DNA of 40,890 nucleotides from Alphaproteobacteria bacterium (GTDB lineage Bacteria; Pseudomonadota; Alphaproteobacteria; Rhizobiales; JAJRRF01), in the NCBI GenBank assembly GCA_024279735.1, contig JAJRRF010000181.1:1-40890 (forward strand), in the 5' to 3' direction. The stretch's first letter is position 1. Every line of letters starts with the position of its first letter. The notes below the pieces were generated by a model. The model did not search any database. It saw nothing but the letters and a program-made list of their open reading frames with translations, and was not told where the DNA came from. Below, piece after piece: positions 17,375-25,665 of the stretch. Both the position numbers and the translations under genes were made by a program.

Positions 17375-17692
17375 ATGCTTGATGCTTTCCATTGTCCATT
17401 CTGCGGAACATATTCTCACATGTCTTGGCAACCCTTATTTTACCCAGGACAAATGATGGGCTCTGGAAGGTCTCAATACTTATTAGCTCAATGTGCTAAA
17501 TGTAGCAAAGAAGGCTTGTGGCAAGAAGGAAGAACAGAAGCTCTTGAAGATAGGCACGGCACTTTATTATTTCCAGACAATGGCTCTGCACCTTTACCAG
17601 AAATAGTGCTGAACAAAAAGATGCCAAATCAAAGAAACAATCCCCCTAACCCTGTCATCCCAAGACGCAAGATCTTGGGATCCACGCCGTGA
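17375..17692 (+). pseudogene. Truncated zinc-ribbon ORF resembling the N-terminus of DUF4145 proteins
   Basis: A 105-codon ORF. Residues 7-45 form a zinc-ribbon-like pattern (CPFCG then CAKC), followed by a segment ending FPDNGSAPLPE. Both resemble the start of DUF4145 proteins, which normally continue for more than 100 residues with a helical domain that is missing here. The last 14 codons (PVIPRRKILGSTP and the stop) are a direct translation of a palindromic repeat at 17653-17684, so the natural 3' end is gone. No proper ribosome binding site precedes the ATG. It is most likely a gene remnant left after a repeat arrived; a short expressed protein cannot be excluded. Confidence 0.55.
17653..17684. 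repeat. TGTCATCC palindromic repeat, single copy
   Basis: TGTCATCC is followed by the stem TCCCAAGA (17658-17665) / TCTTGGGA (17673-17680) and then TCCA. The layout matches the left arm of the 15136-15255 element with a different stem sequence. It forms the 3' end of the truncated zinc-ribbon ORF. Confidence 0.6.
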
Positions 17693-17735
17693 ACCCTCTG
17701 CCAGAGACAACCAGCCAGTGTTATAAGGACAACGC

Positions 17736-17842
17736 CTTCAGAAAAATGCATTTAATCCCGATCATTTTTTGCTCCAGAGTCCTTATGGGTTGCATAGTTT
17801 AACCAGACAAGCCCTAGGCGACTTGTCTTCATTATGCTCCCA
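17736..17842 (+). repeat. CTAG-ended ~105 bp dispersed repeat, copy 2
   Basis: Homologous along its length to the element at 4631-4736, with 28 identical bases at 17743-17770 and the shared right part CTTCATTATGCTC. Both ends have lost the CTAG tetranucleotide (left end reads CTTCAG, right end CTCCCA), so this looks like an older copy. It ends 2 bp before the stop codon of the GDSL hydrolase, the same position relative to a minus-strand gene as copy 1. Confidence 0.75.
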
Positions 17843-17844
17843 GG

Positions 17845-19851
17845 TCAGTCTTTTGCCTGCTGCTGGAGCTGCGGTTTCCCGTTATATTTTTCCAGAGCCA
17901 GGCGTGCCTTCTTGACCACGGCATCGGCGATGGCGGCGTGGCCTTCGGCGGTCGGGTGGAAAGCTCCGCTATAGGTGCCGGCCAACAGCACCTGAAACCA
18001 GGACAGCTTTTTGGAACGGAACACCCTTTTGACAATATTGCCCCTGGCCTGGTAATGCACTGCCAAATAGGCATCATTGGGGGTGCGGAACCAGCGTTGC
18101 CGCGCGGCATAGGGGCGGAAGTCAGCTGGGTTAAAACCGCTCCATTTTCCCTTGTGTAACAGCGGGAAACTCATGTTTTCGGCCAGGCTGTATGGATTGT
18201 CCTGGCTGACCGCGCAAAAGCCGTGGCCGCGAAAACTCTCCCTGTGGGCATCGACAAAGGTCCACCCTTGAGCCTTGGCCGAACTGCGCATCACACTATA
18301 AAGCTCATCACCAAAGGCTTCCCCGCGCTCCAGTTCCTTTTCATTGACCCTGAATTCTGGATGCACCGAAAAGCCCCCGCTGTCTTTTGTGCAGATGCTC
18401 GTGCCATCCTGTTGGAAGGACATCCCTGGATAGGCTGTCAGGATAATCCGTTCCGGCTCTGACCAGGGAATGCCCAAAATATAGTGCATGGCCTTGTTCA
18501 GAGCCTTATAGCGGTGTCGCAGTTCCTTAAGCTTGCTGCGTGCGATTGAGAGGCTTGAACCATAGGTTGCCGCCCTTCTCAAAAAAGATTTCTGCCTGAA
18601 TACCGCTCCGGCCACAATTTTTGAAAACCCAACATCATTGCCACCAATGGAGACCATAACCAGGTCAATCTTGCGTTTATTCTTGTTATAGCATTTCAGC
18701 AACACCAGTTCAGACAGGTCAGGCACACGTCCAACCTGGGAATAGGCAGAGGTATAGTCCTTTTCGGTTGCCGCCTCTCCCTCCCCGCAAATTGCATTGG
18801 AAACCGCGCTGATCTGGGGCAGGAAGGGATAACTTTTTGCCCAGTCCGTGCCCTTATATCGCTTGAACAGTCCAATGGGGATCTCGGCACCGGCGCAGGC
18901 AAAGCCAGCATAGGTCACAGCCCTTTTGGGGTTTTCAAGTGCCAATTGCAGGGCAGCCCTGAGCTGGTAGGAATAGAGCGAACGGTGACAGGGTCGGGCT
19001 GACCAGTCTGCCGCCTTTGACTGGAACGCTGGGTCACCAATGGTTTTCCAGTTGCCCTCACGGGTCGGGTATCCCGCTAGCTCCTTGCCAGAAGGATCCT
19101 TACCGTAATAGGCAGCCCTACTACGGGACAATTGCACAGGATGGTCAGGATTGCCCTCGCCTGAGGCAAAGCTGTCCCCGATGCCGACCACAAAAATATC
19201 CTTGACCGTAATATCCTGCCAGGCAATTTCCCTGCCATTCATCATCACAGTGATACGCGCCCCCTTTGGATAGGGAATGTTCAGCTTGACAGGGGCTGTG
19301 CAGTCTTGGCTGACCTTTTGGTAATGTTTGCGTCTATAGGATCTTTTGCCAGAAAGGGGTGAGACATGCCAGTTACAATATTCGCCATAACTGTCCACCC
19401 TGTCCATTTTAGCAATTATGGTATGGGACTCTGGAAAGATATAGTTGGTATTCTGGCTGTTACAATGCTTATAACGCTTGTTAAAGGTATCCCAGCAGGT
19501 TTCCTGATAGACCAGGTCTGCCCAGCCCCTTGAAAATTTTTCCGAAAGTTTGCGCTCAGTCGCCAGTATTGGGTTCTCGGACTGGCCCTCTTCCAGAGTG
19601 TCCAGTACATCCTGGTGCATCTTGGTTGAAAGTGGATTGGTAAACAGGCGAAACGGATTTTCCAACTTCCAGACAATTGCCCCTGTGTTGGGTTCAGCCT
19701 GTTTCTCAGCAGGTTGTTGCTCCTGTACAGTCTTTTCTGGATCAGCTTCAGACTTCCCTGCTTCAGGAATATCATAATATTGCGCCTGCGCTGCCATCGT
19801 CATGCCAAACAGAACCAGAAGAGAAAATAATAATTTTAGATAGTTTTTCAT
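17845..19851 (-). CDS. Secreted SGNH/GDSL-family hydrolase (esterase/lipase-like)
   Basis: A 668-residue exported protein with a signal peptide (MKNYLKLLFSLLVLFGM, cleaved near AQAQ). An N-terminal region of about 200 residues with paired cysteines has no domain I recognise. The catalytic core follows: block I VVGIGDSFASGEGN (nucleophile S227), an ACAGAEI segment, block III SIGGND (403-406) and block V FHPTAEGH (catalytic H632). The aspartate usually three residues before that histidine is absent (SGAFHP), as in some Streptomyces SGNH esterases that use a backbone carbonyl instead. The ATG at 19851 is preferred because GGCGG precedes it and the signal peptide starts there; the frame extends to 19869. 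It follows the NDUFAF6-like gene by about 115 bp. The substrate is unknown. Confidence 0.82.
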   Translation of the reverse strand: MKNYLKLLFSLLVLFGMTMAAQAQYYDIPEAGKSEADPEKTVQEQQPAEKQAEPNTGAIVWKLENPFRLFTNPLSTKMHQDVLDTLEEGQSENPILATERKLSEKFSRGWADLVYQETCWDTFNKRYKHCNSQNTNYIFPESHTIIAKMDRVDSYGEYCNWHVSPLSGKRSYRRKHYQKVSQDCTAPVKLNIPYPKGARITVMMNGREIAWQDITVKDIFVVGIGDSFASGEGNPDHPVQLSRSRAAYYGKDPSGKELAGYPTREGNWKTIGDPAFQSKAADWSARPCHRSLYSYQLRAALQLALENPKRAVTYAGFACAGAEIPIGLFKRYKGTDWAKSYPFLPQISAVSNAICGEGEAATEKDYTSAYSQVGRVPDLSELVLLKCYNKNKRKIDLVMVSIGGNDVGFSKIVAGAVFRQKSFLRRAATYGSSLSIARSKLKELRHRYKALNKAMHYILGIPWSEPERIILTAYPGMSFQQDGTSICTKDSGGFSVHPEFRVNEKELERGEAFGDELYSVMRSSAKAQGWTFVDAHRESFRGHGFCAVSQDNPYSLAENMSFPLLHKGKWSGFNPADFRPYAARQRWFRTPNDAYLAVHYQARGNIVKRVFRSKKLSWFQVLLAGTYSGAFHPTAEGHAAIADAVVKKARLALEKYNGKPQLQQQAKD

Positions 19852-19966
19852 TTTGCCGCCGTCATTCAAGAGAGTTAACCAATGATTCCTAAAGAAAGAT
19901 TGTGTTTTTTTGTCGACTTTCTACAGTCCCCTGATTTTCTTTGAGTCTAAATCATTGAACAGCCAG

Positions 19967-20866
19967 CTACACCTTTTTTAGATAATGCCCCAGCCCCTTG
20001 TAACTGGCACGCCAGAGGGTAAAAAATTGGGACAAAGGATTAAGCCGCAAAAACATAGTGTGGTCAGTATCATCATTCTGCTGCCACTGTTTGATATATT
20101 TTGCGCCAAGAGCCAAAGGCAGGAAAATGTCCTGGCAGGGTTTTGGAGTTTTTGAGACTACCCCTGCTACAAAAGCCATTTTTTTTTCAAGCCCAGTGAC
20201 CTGTATCTCTTTATACGCCTTCATCTGCGTGCCAAATTTCAGAACTGAGCCCTGGCCTCCCTCCACAGGAAGTTGGACAGGCTGATCCAGCACCAGAGCC
20301 ATATGAGCCGCAATAACGGTGGGATGTGCCAAAGATATAAACTTTATCATGGCTGTGATATTGCCTGCGCAGTTAAACAGTTCTTCATCCATGGCCTGGT
20401 TCTCCTTGTCATCAGTTGGTGAAAAGCTGCTGACCTGCCAGGCAATGCGGTACAAATTCCCCCATATTGCTTCCTGGTAAAGTGTAAAGGACTGGCTATC
20501 CCTGAGATAATGCTCCCCGAACTCCTCTTCCCTGGCATCAATAATCTTATGAAAAAGAGCAGAGTCCAGACCGTACTCCCCAATCACTTGGGTCAGCTGG
20601 TCCGCAACAGGATGCCCTGACAGGTTTTCCTGCTGCCTGCCTGCCTGCTCGACCACATCATGCCACCATTGCAAGCGAATTTTTCCAAGCATTGGCTCGC
20701 GCACCTGGCGAGATATTTTTGCCAGTTCACAGTTAAACGCATAGACTGTCCACAAGGCATGGGCATGGGCAGGATTTCCAAATAGTGCAGACAAATAGCT
20801 TTCCCTGTCACAGGCTTTCACCAGAGACCTGATATGGAGGTTTTGTTGCTGGTTGTTTAACAGCAC
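19967..20866 (-). CDS. Squalene/phytoene synthase-fold protein, NDUFAF6-like
   Basis: A 299-residue protein of the squalene/phytoene synthase fold. Real synthases carry two aspartate-rich DxxxD motifs for Mg-diphosphate; here the first site reads FNCELAKISRQV and the second YQEAIWGNLYRIAW, so the aspartates are missing. The segment FNCELAK...LGKIRLQWWHDVVEQ closely follows the pattern of the mitochondrial complex I assembly factor NDUFAF6, which points to an assembly role rather than terpenoid synthesis. It begins with GTG, 8 bp after the stop of the NDUFAF3-like gene, so the two are surely co-transcribed. Signature and context support the assignment; function in bacteria is inferred. Confidence 0.8.
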   Translation of the reverse strand: MLLNNQQQNLHIRSLVKACDRESYLSALFGNPAHAHALWTVYAFNCELAKISRQVREPMLGKIRLQWWHDVVEQAGRQQENLSGHPVADQLTQVIGEYGLDSALFHKIIDAREEEFGEHYLRDSQSFTLYQEAIWGNLYRIAWQVSSFSPTDDKENQAMDEELFNCAGNITAMIKFISLAHPTVIAAHMALVLDQPVQLPVEGGQGSVLKFGTQMKAYKEIQVTGLEKKMAFVAGVVSKTPKPCQDIFLPLALGAKYIKQWQQNDDTDHTMFLRLNPLSQFFTLWRASYKGLGHYLKKV

Positions 20867-20874
20867 TTTTCAGC

Positions 20875-21270
20875 TCAGCCCTTTGCACTTTGGACATCGA
20901 CGGCAATCAGGGCAGCTGCGACAGCGCGCTTTTCATCCATACAGATATTATAGGTGCGGCAGGCGGCTCCGGTATCCATAAAGTCAAAGCCAATATTTTG
21001 CTGCTCAAAAGCCCTGCGGATATTAGAAGAAGGAAAAAGTTGCTGGTCACCTGTACCAAACAATAAGAACTCTATCCTGTCCTTTTGCTGGAAAACCTTG
21101 TTAAAGCTGTCCAGGGAAATATCCTCGAAACTGGTCACAGGCCAGCTAAAGACACCGCTGGGTAAAAACAGCACAGACCCGACATGGCTCATTTCCGCAA
21201 AGCGAAACCCATTATTGCCGTAAGCATCAATCTGGGGCTGTCCAGGAAAAAAGGCTTCCTTGTCTGTCAT
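20875..21270 (-). CDS. Mth938/DUF498 domain protein, NDUFAF3-like
   Basis: A 131-residue protein of the Mth938 (DUF498/DUF598) family, which includes the mitochondrial complex I assembly factor NDUFAF3. Visible hallmarks are the start PQIDAYGNNGFRFAE, then GSVLFLPSGVFSWPV, FLLFGTGDQQLFP and GFDFMDTGAACRTYNIC near the end. The ATG at 21270 is preferred; a TTG four codons upstream keeps the frame open to 21282. It lies about 16 bp after the secF stop and 8 bp before the NDUFAF6-like gene. The secF-DUF498 linkage is a known alphaproteobacterial arrangement and has been used to connect NDUFAF3 with membrane insertion. Confidence 0.88.
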   Translation of the reverse strand: MTDKEAFFPGQPQIDAYGNNGFRFAEMSHVGSVLFLPSGVFSWPVTSFEDISLDSFNKVFQQKDRIEFLLFGTGDQQLFPSSNIRRAFEQQNIGFDFMDTGAACRTYNICMDEKRAVAAALIAVDVQSAKG

Positions 21271-21285
21271 CCTGTTTTCCAATGG

Positions 21286-22230
21286 CTATACCGTTCCTTC
21301 TTCCTGCGGTGCGCCCTTAACAGCGTTGCCGCTCCAGTCCCTCTTGACCCCAAGATAAAGCAGCACAGGAGAGGCAACAAAGATTGAGGAATACGTCCCG
21401 ACCACAACGCCCCAGATCATGGCAAAGGTAAAGCCCCGCAGAGCCTCGCCGCCAAAGATATAAAGAGCCAACAACGCAGCCAATGTGGTCACAGATGTCA
21501 TGATCGTCCTGGAAAGGGTCTCATTGACAGACAGGTCCAATAACTGGTCCAGCGGCTTTTTCTTATATTTACGTAAATTTTCTCGTACCCTGTCAAACAC
21601 CACCACGGTATCATTGAGCGAATAGCCCACAATGGTTAGCAAGGCCGCAATAATGGGCAGGTTAAATTCCATCTGCAACAGGGAAAACACTCCGATGGTC
21701 AAAATCACATCATGCACCAGGGCAGCAATCGCACCCACCGAAAATTGCCACTCAAACCTGACCCAGATATAGAACAACACAGCCAGGATTGAGAGCCCGA
21801 CAGCCTCAATACTGGATGTGACTAGTTCACCCGATACAGTAGGCCCAACCACCTCTGTCCGCTGGAACTTGATCCCCTGGCCATCCAGAGCCTTCTTGAT
21901 CTTGTCAACAACCGCCTGTTGCGCCTTCTCTCCACCAGGCTGGGTTTCTGCCCGTATCAGCACAGATTTAGGGTTGCCAAAAAGCTGGAGTTGCACATCC
22001 CCCAGTTCCAGACTGCCAACCTTTGTGCGCAAGTCTTTAAGGTTTGCAGTATCCTTGGTCTCTATCTCAACCAGGGTGCCACCAATAAAATCAATGCCAT
22101 AGTTTAGGCCGCGTGTTGCGAACAGGAATATGGAAGCAATAATGCCAATTGTTGACAGCATCAGTGCCATCTTGCCATAAGATACAAACTTAATTTTTGT
22201 ATCTGTCGGTACAGGGTGAATGCCCTTCAT
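21286..22230 (-). CDS. secF: Protein translocase subunit SecF
   Basis: SecF forms, with SecD, the proton-driven accessory complex that helps pull secreted proteins out of the SecYEG channel. The 314-residue protein has six expected membrane helices, the SecF start signature LNYGIDFIGGTLVEIE (about residues 46-61), a periplasmic P1-like domain (about 60-130) and the conserved membrane segments SLNDTVVVFDRVREN and SVNETLSRTIMTSVTT. An AGGAGA ribosome binding site precedes the ATG. It follows secD by 83 bp. Confidence 0.97.
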   Translation of the reverse strand: MKGIHPVPTDTKIKFVSYGKMALMLSTIGIIASIFLFATRGLNYGIDFIGGTLVEIETKDTANLKDLRTKVGSLELGDVQLQLFGNPKSVLIRAETQPGGEKAQQAVVDKIKKALDGQGIKFQRTEVVGPTVSGELVTSSIEAVGLSILAVLFYIWVRFEWQFSVGAIAALVHDVILTIGVFSLLQMEFNLPIIAALLTIVGYSLNDTVVVFDRVRENLRKYKKKPLDQLLDLSVNETLSRTIMTSVTTLAALLALYIFGGEALRGFTFAMIWGVVVGTYSSIFVASPVLLYLGVKRDWSGNAVKGAPQEEGTV

Positions 22231-22313
22231 GTCTTTCTCCTAAAGGCCAGCACCCATTAAGGGCTGGTTCCAGTATTATATAATTCTTCTAAATTTCCAA
22301 AACAGGTATCTGG

Positions 22314-23936
22314 CTATATTGGAATTTCGGTATGTTTTTCCCTCTTGGCCCACCAGGACACAATCAGCCTGGTCAGTGTAAAGGCGGTAAATACGGATGT
22401 GATGATACCGATTGACAGGGTGACGGCAAAGCCCTTGACCGGCCCCGACCCCATAAAGAACAGGATCACGGCAGCAATAAAGGTTGTGATATTGGCATCA
22501 ACAATCGTGCCGAACGCCCGTCTATACCCTGCATCAATCGCATTGATAACGGGCTTGCCATTGCGTATCTCTTCACGGATACGCTCATAGATCAACACGT
22601 TGGCATCTACCGCCATACCCACCGTCAGTACGATACCAGCAATGCCCGGTAATGTAAGTGTTGCCTGCAAGATCGACAGGATTGCCATCAGCAGGATCAT
22701 GTTGACAACCAGGGCGACATTGGCAAACAGGCCAAATGTCCCATAACTGACAAAGACAAGGGCGATAACAACAACCAGACCCAGCATTGAGGCCATGAAG
22801 CCTGCTGCGACAGCGTCCTTGCCCAGGCTCGCCCCGACAGTCCGTTCCTCAACAACCTGCAAGGGAGCAGGAAGCGCGCCAGACCTCAAAAGGATAGACA
22901 TCCTGGTGGTTTCCTTGGAGGAAAAAGATCCGCTGATCTGCCCTGACCCAGTCAGGATAGGTTCCTGGATGGTTGCCGCAGAGATCACTTTGTTATCCAG
23001 CACAATTGCAAACAGGCGGCCAACATTCTTACTGGTGGCCTGGCCAAAGGATTTTGCGCCGTGTCCATTAAAACGGAAGGTAATGACAGGCTGGTTGGTG
23101 CGCGGATCAAAGGAAGGCTGTGCATCAACCAAATCCGTACCGCCCACAATCACCTTTTTCTTCAGGATATAGGCTGTGGTCTTGATCCCATCTTGATATT
23201 CCCAAACCCTCTCAGACAGGAACGGGACACGGCCAGACTTGTTTTCGTTAGGGCCAAAGGACGGGTCAACCATCTGGAATGTTAGGGAACCTGTCTTGCT
23301 GATCAACTTTTTAAGCTCTTCTGGGTCTTTCAAGCCAGGAACCTGAACCAGGATACGGTTCTTGCCCTGCCTCTGGATGGTCGGCTCTGTTGTACCCAAA
23401 GCGTTGATCCTGCGCCCAAGGGTTTCTATCGCAAAACCCAGTGCCTTGTTGACACGCTGGAGCAAAGCGGGTTTCGTAATATTGATTTTGATCTGTTTGT
23501 CAGCTGTCTCAACCACGGTCAGGTTTTTGGCACTGACACCGCCCATAATTGAGTTGTTCAAGTCGACAACCAGATTTTTCTGGAGCAATGCCAGGGCTTT
23601 CGCCTGCTCTGACCCCTTACCTATACGGACAAGAATCTCCTTGCCAGAAATATTGGTCTTGGCGACATGCTCAATCTTGTTCTTCTTCCAAAGCGTCTCA
23701 GAAATATCAGAACGGATAGAGTTCAGCCAGGTTTTTACGATAAAAGAGGTATCCATTTCCAGCAGCAAATGGGAACCTCCCTGCAAATCCAGCCCCAACT
23801 TCACTTGCCTGTTAGGCAAAGGGTCATTTATTCCCTCTACCGATTTTTTGGAAAACAGGTTGGGGGCAGCATACAGGATACCAAACAAGGCCGCAGCGAT
23901 GATGGAAATTGTTTTCCATTTTGAAAAATACAACAT
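22314..23936 (-). CDS. secD: Protein translocase subunit SecD
   Basis: SecD is the larger half of SecDF, with a big periplasmic region that captures emerging preproteins. The 540-residue protein shows the signature VKLGLDLQGGSHLLLEMD near residue 50, a periplasmic P1 domain (about 70-370), and the C-terminal membrane block with GMAVDANVLIYERIREEIR and the following helices. The length is typical for Alphaproteobacteria. It is separated from yajC by 234 bp that contain a copy of the CTAG-ended repeat, so the operon is interrupted by a non-coding insertion. Confidence 0.97.
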   Translation of the reverse strand: MLYFSKWKTISIIAAALFGILYAAPNLFSKKSVEGINDPLPNRQVKLGLDLQGGSHLLLEMDTSFIVKTWLNSIRSDISETLWKKNKIEHVAKTNISGKEILVRIGKGSEQAKALALLQKNLVVDLNNSIMGGVSAKNLTVVETADKQIKINITKPALLQRVNKALGFAIETLGRRINALGTTEPTIQRQGKNRILVQVPGLKDPEELKKLISKTGSLTFQMVDPSFGPNENKSGRVPFLSERVWEYQDGIKTTAYILKKKVIVGGTDLVDAQPSFDPRTNQPVITFRFNGHGAKSFGQATSKNVGRLFAIVLDNKVISAATIQEPILTGSGQISGSFSSKETTRMSILLRSGALPAPLQVVEERTVGASLGKDAVAAGFMASMLGLVVVIALVFVSYGTFGLFANVALVVNMILLMAILSILQATLTLPGIAGIVLTVGMAVDANVLIYERIREEIRNGKPVINAIDAGYRRAFGTIVDANITTFIAAVILFFMGSGPVKGFAVTLSIGIITSVFTAFTLTRLIVSWWAKREKHTEIPI

Positions 23937-24025
23937 AAGGGGTCTGTTTTCCTGTTATAAAAGAGAACCAAGTGAACCTGCGGACAGGGTCAATTCTATA
24001 GGATAATATTTAAATTCTGCGAACT

Positions 24026-24130
24026 CTAGTGCATAGTGCGAGCAAATCGTTACGATTTGCGGTTAAGATATGCGCCATATAAGGGCTAGGGCAAGGTCGT
24101 CCGATCGGAATTGCTTGCAATTTGCTCTAG
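24026..24130 (-). repeat. CTAG-ended ~105 bp dispersed repeat, copy 3, inside the yajC-secD spacer
   Basis: A 105 bp element starting CTAGTGCATAGTG (24026) and ending CAATTTGCTCTAG (24130). In reverse orientation it aligns along its length with the element at 4631-4736: shared ends, a central TATGCG, an AGGG segment and a GATCGG/GATCGGG block. It contains an extra perfect hairpin, GCAAATCG (24042-24049) / CGATTTGC (24053-24060). Being within the yajC-secD-secF transcription unit, it would be transcribed and fold in the mRNA. Confidence 0.7.
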
Positions 24131-24170
24131 TCACTACGAACCTGTTCAGGGTCTGTCAGCCAGCCTATTC

Positions 24171-24488
24171 CTAGACAGGGTTAGCCTTCACCCGTACTTC
24201 ACCAATCGCAGAGCGTAACATCTTGATCTTGACACCATCGGAAATCTCAACTTCCACCTCTGCATCATCAATGACTTTTGTGACCTTGCCAAGAATGCCG
24301 CCGCTGGTCACAATAGCGTCGCCGCGTCTCAAGGAGGCAACCATATCCTGGTGTTCCTTCATCTTTTTTTGTTGCGGACGGATAATCAGGAAATACATCA
24401 CCAAAAAGATAAGCAAAAATGGGATCAACTGGATGATTGCATTGCCGCCTCCTGGCGCAGCCTGAGCCAGGACTGGATAAAAAAACAT
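24171..24488 (-). CDS. yajC: Preprotein translocase subunit YajC
   Basis: A small membrane protein that associates with SecDF. The 105 residues include one membrane helix (about residues 19-37, AIIQLIPFLLIFLVMYFL), followed by the family signature LIIRPQQKKMKEHQ and the KOW-like segment LRRGDAIVTSGGILGKVTKV. AAGGA lies about eight bases before the ATG. It is the first gene of the yajC-secD-secF group and is divergent from the DUF815 ATPase gene. Confidence 0.96.
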   Translation of the reverse strand: MFFYPVLAQAAPGGGNAIIQLIPFLLIFLVMYFLIIRPQQKKMKEHQDMVASLRRGDAIVTSGGILGKVTKVIDDAEVEVEISDGVKIKMLRSAIGEVRVKANPV

Positions 24489-24771
24489 GTGACGACTTCC
24501 TTTGTTCAGTTAGGTAACGAAAAATCTTGCATTGCAGGTATAGATATTAAAGATAGAGCCAGGTTACAGGATTACAATAACTGCCGTGAAAAAACACCCC
24601 AAATTTCCATTCAGGCCGTTACGTTGCGTCTCAACTTTAGAGACTTTTTGATTACTTGATAACAGACTGATTATAGCAGCCCTGTAGGCTTTGCAACATG
24701 TGTTAAGAAAATTATCTGCAAAAAGTAATAAACTAGGGATAAATACCCGACATTAAGGAACAGCAATCGCA
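24489..24771. promoter_or_regulatory. Divergent yajC / DUF815 intergenic region
   Basis: A 283 bp region that must carry promoters for yajC (minus) and the DUF815 gene (plus). It contains a small stem GTCTC (24628-24632) / GAGAC (24640-24644) followed by five T residues on the plus strand, which could be a weak terminator or the end of a short leader RNA. I cannot place promoter boxes with confidence and see no ORF. Confidence 0.35.
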
Positions 24772-25665
24772 ATGTCTTTCCAGCATAAACTTCTCCAGCA
24801 AATGACTTCTATCGGACAAAGCCTGGAACGGCTTTCCCCTAATCCGCCCCGTTCCCATAACTTTTCAAATGCCACTGCTTTCTTGTGGCATGGCGATTCC
24901 CTCACATTTACAGACATCAAACAGGTCTGGGCTATTCCCCTCACCTTGCTGAAAGGGATTTCCTCGCAAAAGCAGACCCTGCTTGATAACACGAAACGAT
25001 TTTCTGAGGGCTACCCTGCCAATAATGCTCTGCTTTGGGGAGCCAGGGGGATGGGGAAAAGCAGCCTGGTCAAGGCTGTCCATGCCGAGCTGCAAAACAA
25101 CACTGCTGGCGCAAAAAAATCAGGCACAGCAAAAGCAGGCTTCCCCTGTCCGAAACTTGTTGAGATTCACAGGGAAGACATTGAAAGCCTGCCCGCCTGC
25201 CTATCCATTCTCAAAAAGTCAGCGGACAGGTTTATCCTGTATTGTGATGACCTGTCTTTTGATGATGCCGATACGTCCTACAAATCCCTAAAAGCAGTCC
25301 TTGAGGGTGGCCTGGAAGGCAAACCGGAAAATGTACTGTTTTACGCCACCTCCAACCGACGACACCTGATGCCACGCGACATGATTGAGAATGAACGCTC
25401 CACAGCAATACATCCGTCAGAATCAGTAGAGGAAAAGGTCTCCCTGTCAGACCGTTTTGGCCTTTGGATCGGCTTTCACAACTGCTCCCAGCAAGATTAT
25501 CTCGATATGGTACAGGGCTATGCCAGGTATTTTGGACTGGATACGGAAAATATTGGGGCAGATGCGATTGAGTGGGCAGCAACCAGGGGCGCGCGTTCAG
25601 GCAGGGTTGGCTGGCAGTTTATCCAGGACAAGGCTGGCAAACAAAAAAAACGGCTGCCACTGTAA
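24772..25665 (+). CDS. DUF815-family AAA ATPase
   Basis: A 297-residue P-loop ATPase of the DUF815 family (COG2607). It has a Walker A at residues 90-97 (GARGMGKSS) and a Walker B RFILYCDDLSFDD (about 153-165). The arginine-rich segment FYATSNRRHLMPRDM matches the sensor 1 region of the family. The family is widespread in Proteobacteria, is uncharacterised biochemically, and in Alphaproteobacteria is recurrently placed between yajC and the LysM/M23 gene, as here. It is convergent with nlpD; its last 23 bases form part of the opposite-strand terminator. Family membership is firm; the role is unknown. Confidence 0.9.
   Translation: MSFQHKLLQQMTSIGQSLERLSPNPPRSHNFSNATAFLWHGDSLTFTDIKQVWAIPLTLLKGISSQKQTLLDNTKRFSEGYPANNALLWGARGMGKSSLVKAVHAELQNNTAGAKKSGTAKAGFPCPKLVEIHREDIESLPACLSILKKSADRFILYCDDLSFDDADTSYKSLKAVLEGGLEGKPENVLFYATSNRRHLMPRDMIENERSTAIHPSESVEEKVSLSDRFGLWIGFHNCSQQDYLDMVQGYARYFGLDTENIGADAIEWAATRGARSGRVGWQFIQDKAGKQKKRLPL

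Noticed and set aside
19967-20866. Carotenoid or hopanoid biosynthesis gene (phytoene/squalene synthase)
   Set aside because: Both aspartate-rich substrate motifs are missing, no other isoprenoid gene is nearby, and the sequence follows NDUFAF6 instead.
23362-24006. 214-codon plus-strand ORF antisense to secD
   Set aside because: A shadow of the secD frame with no family features.
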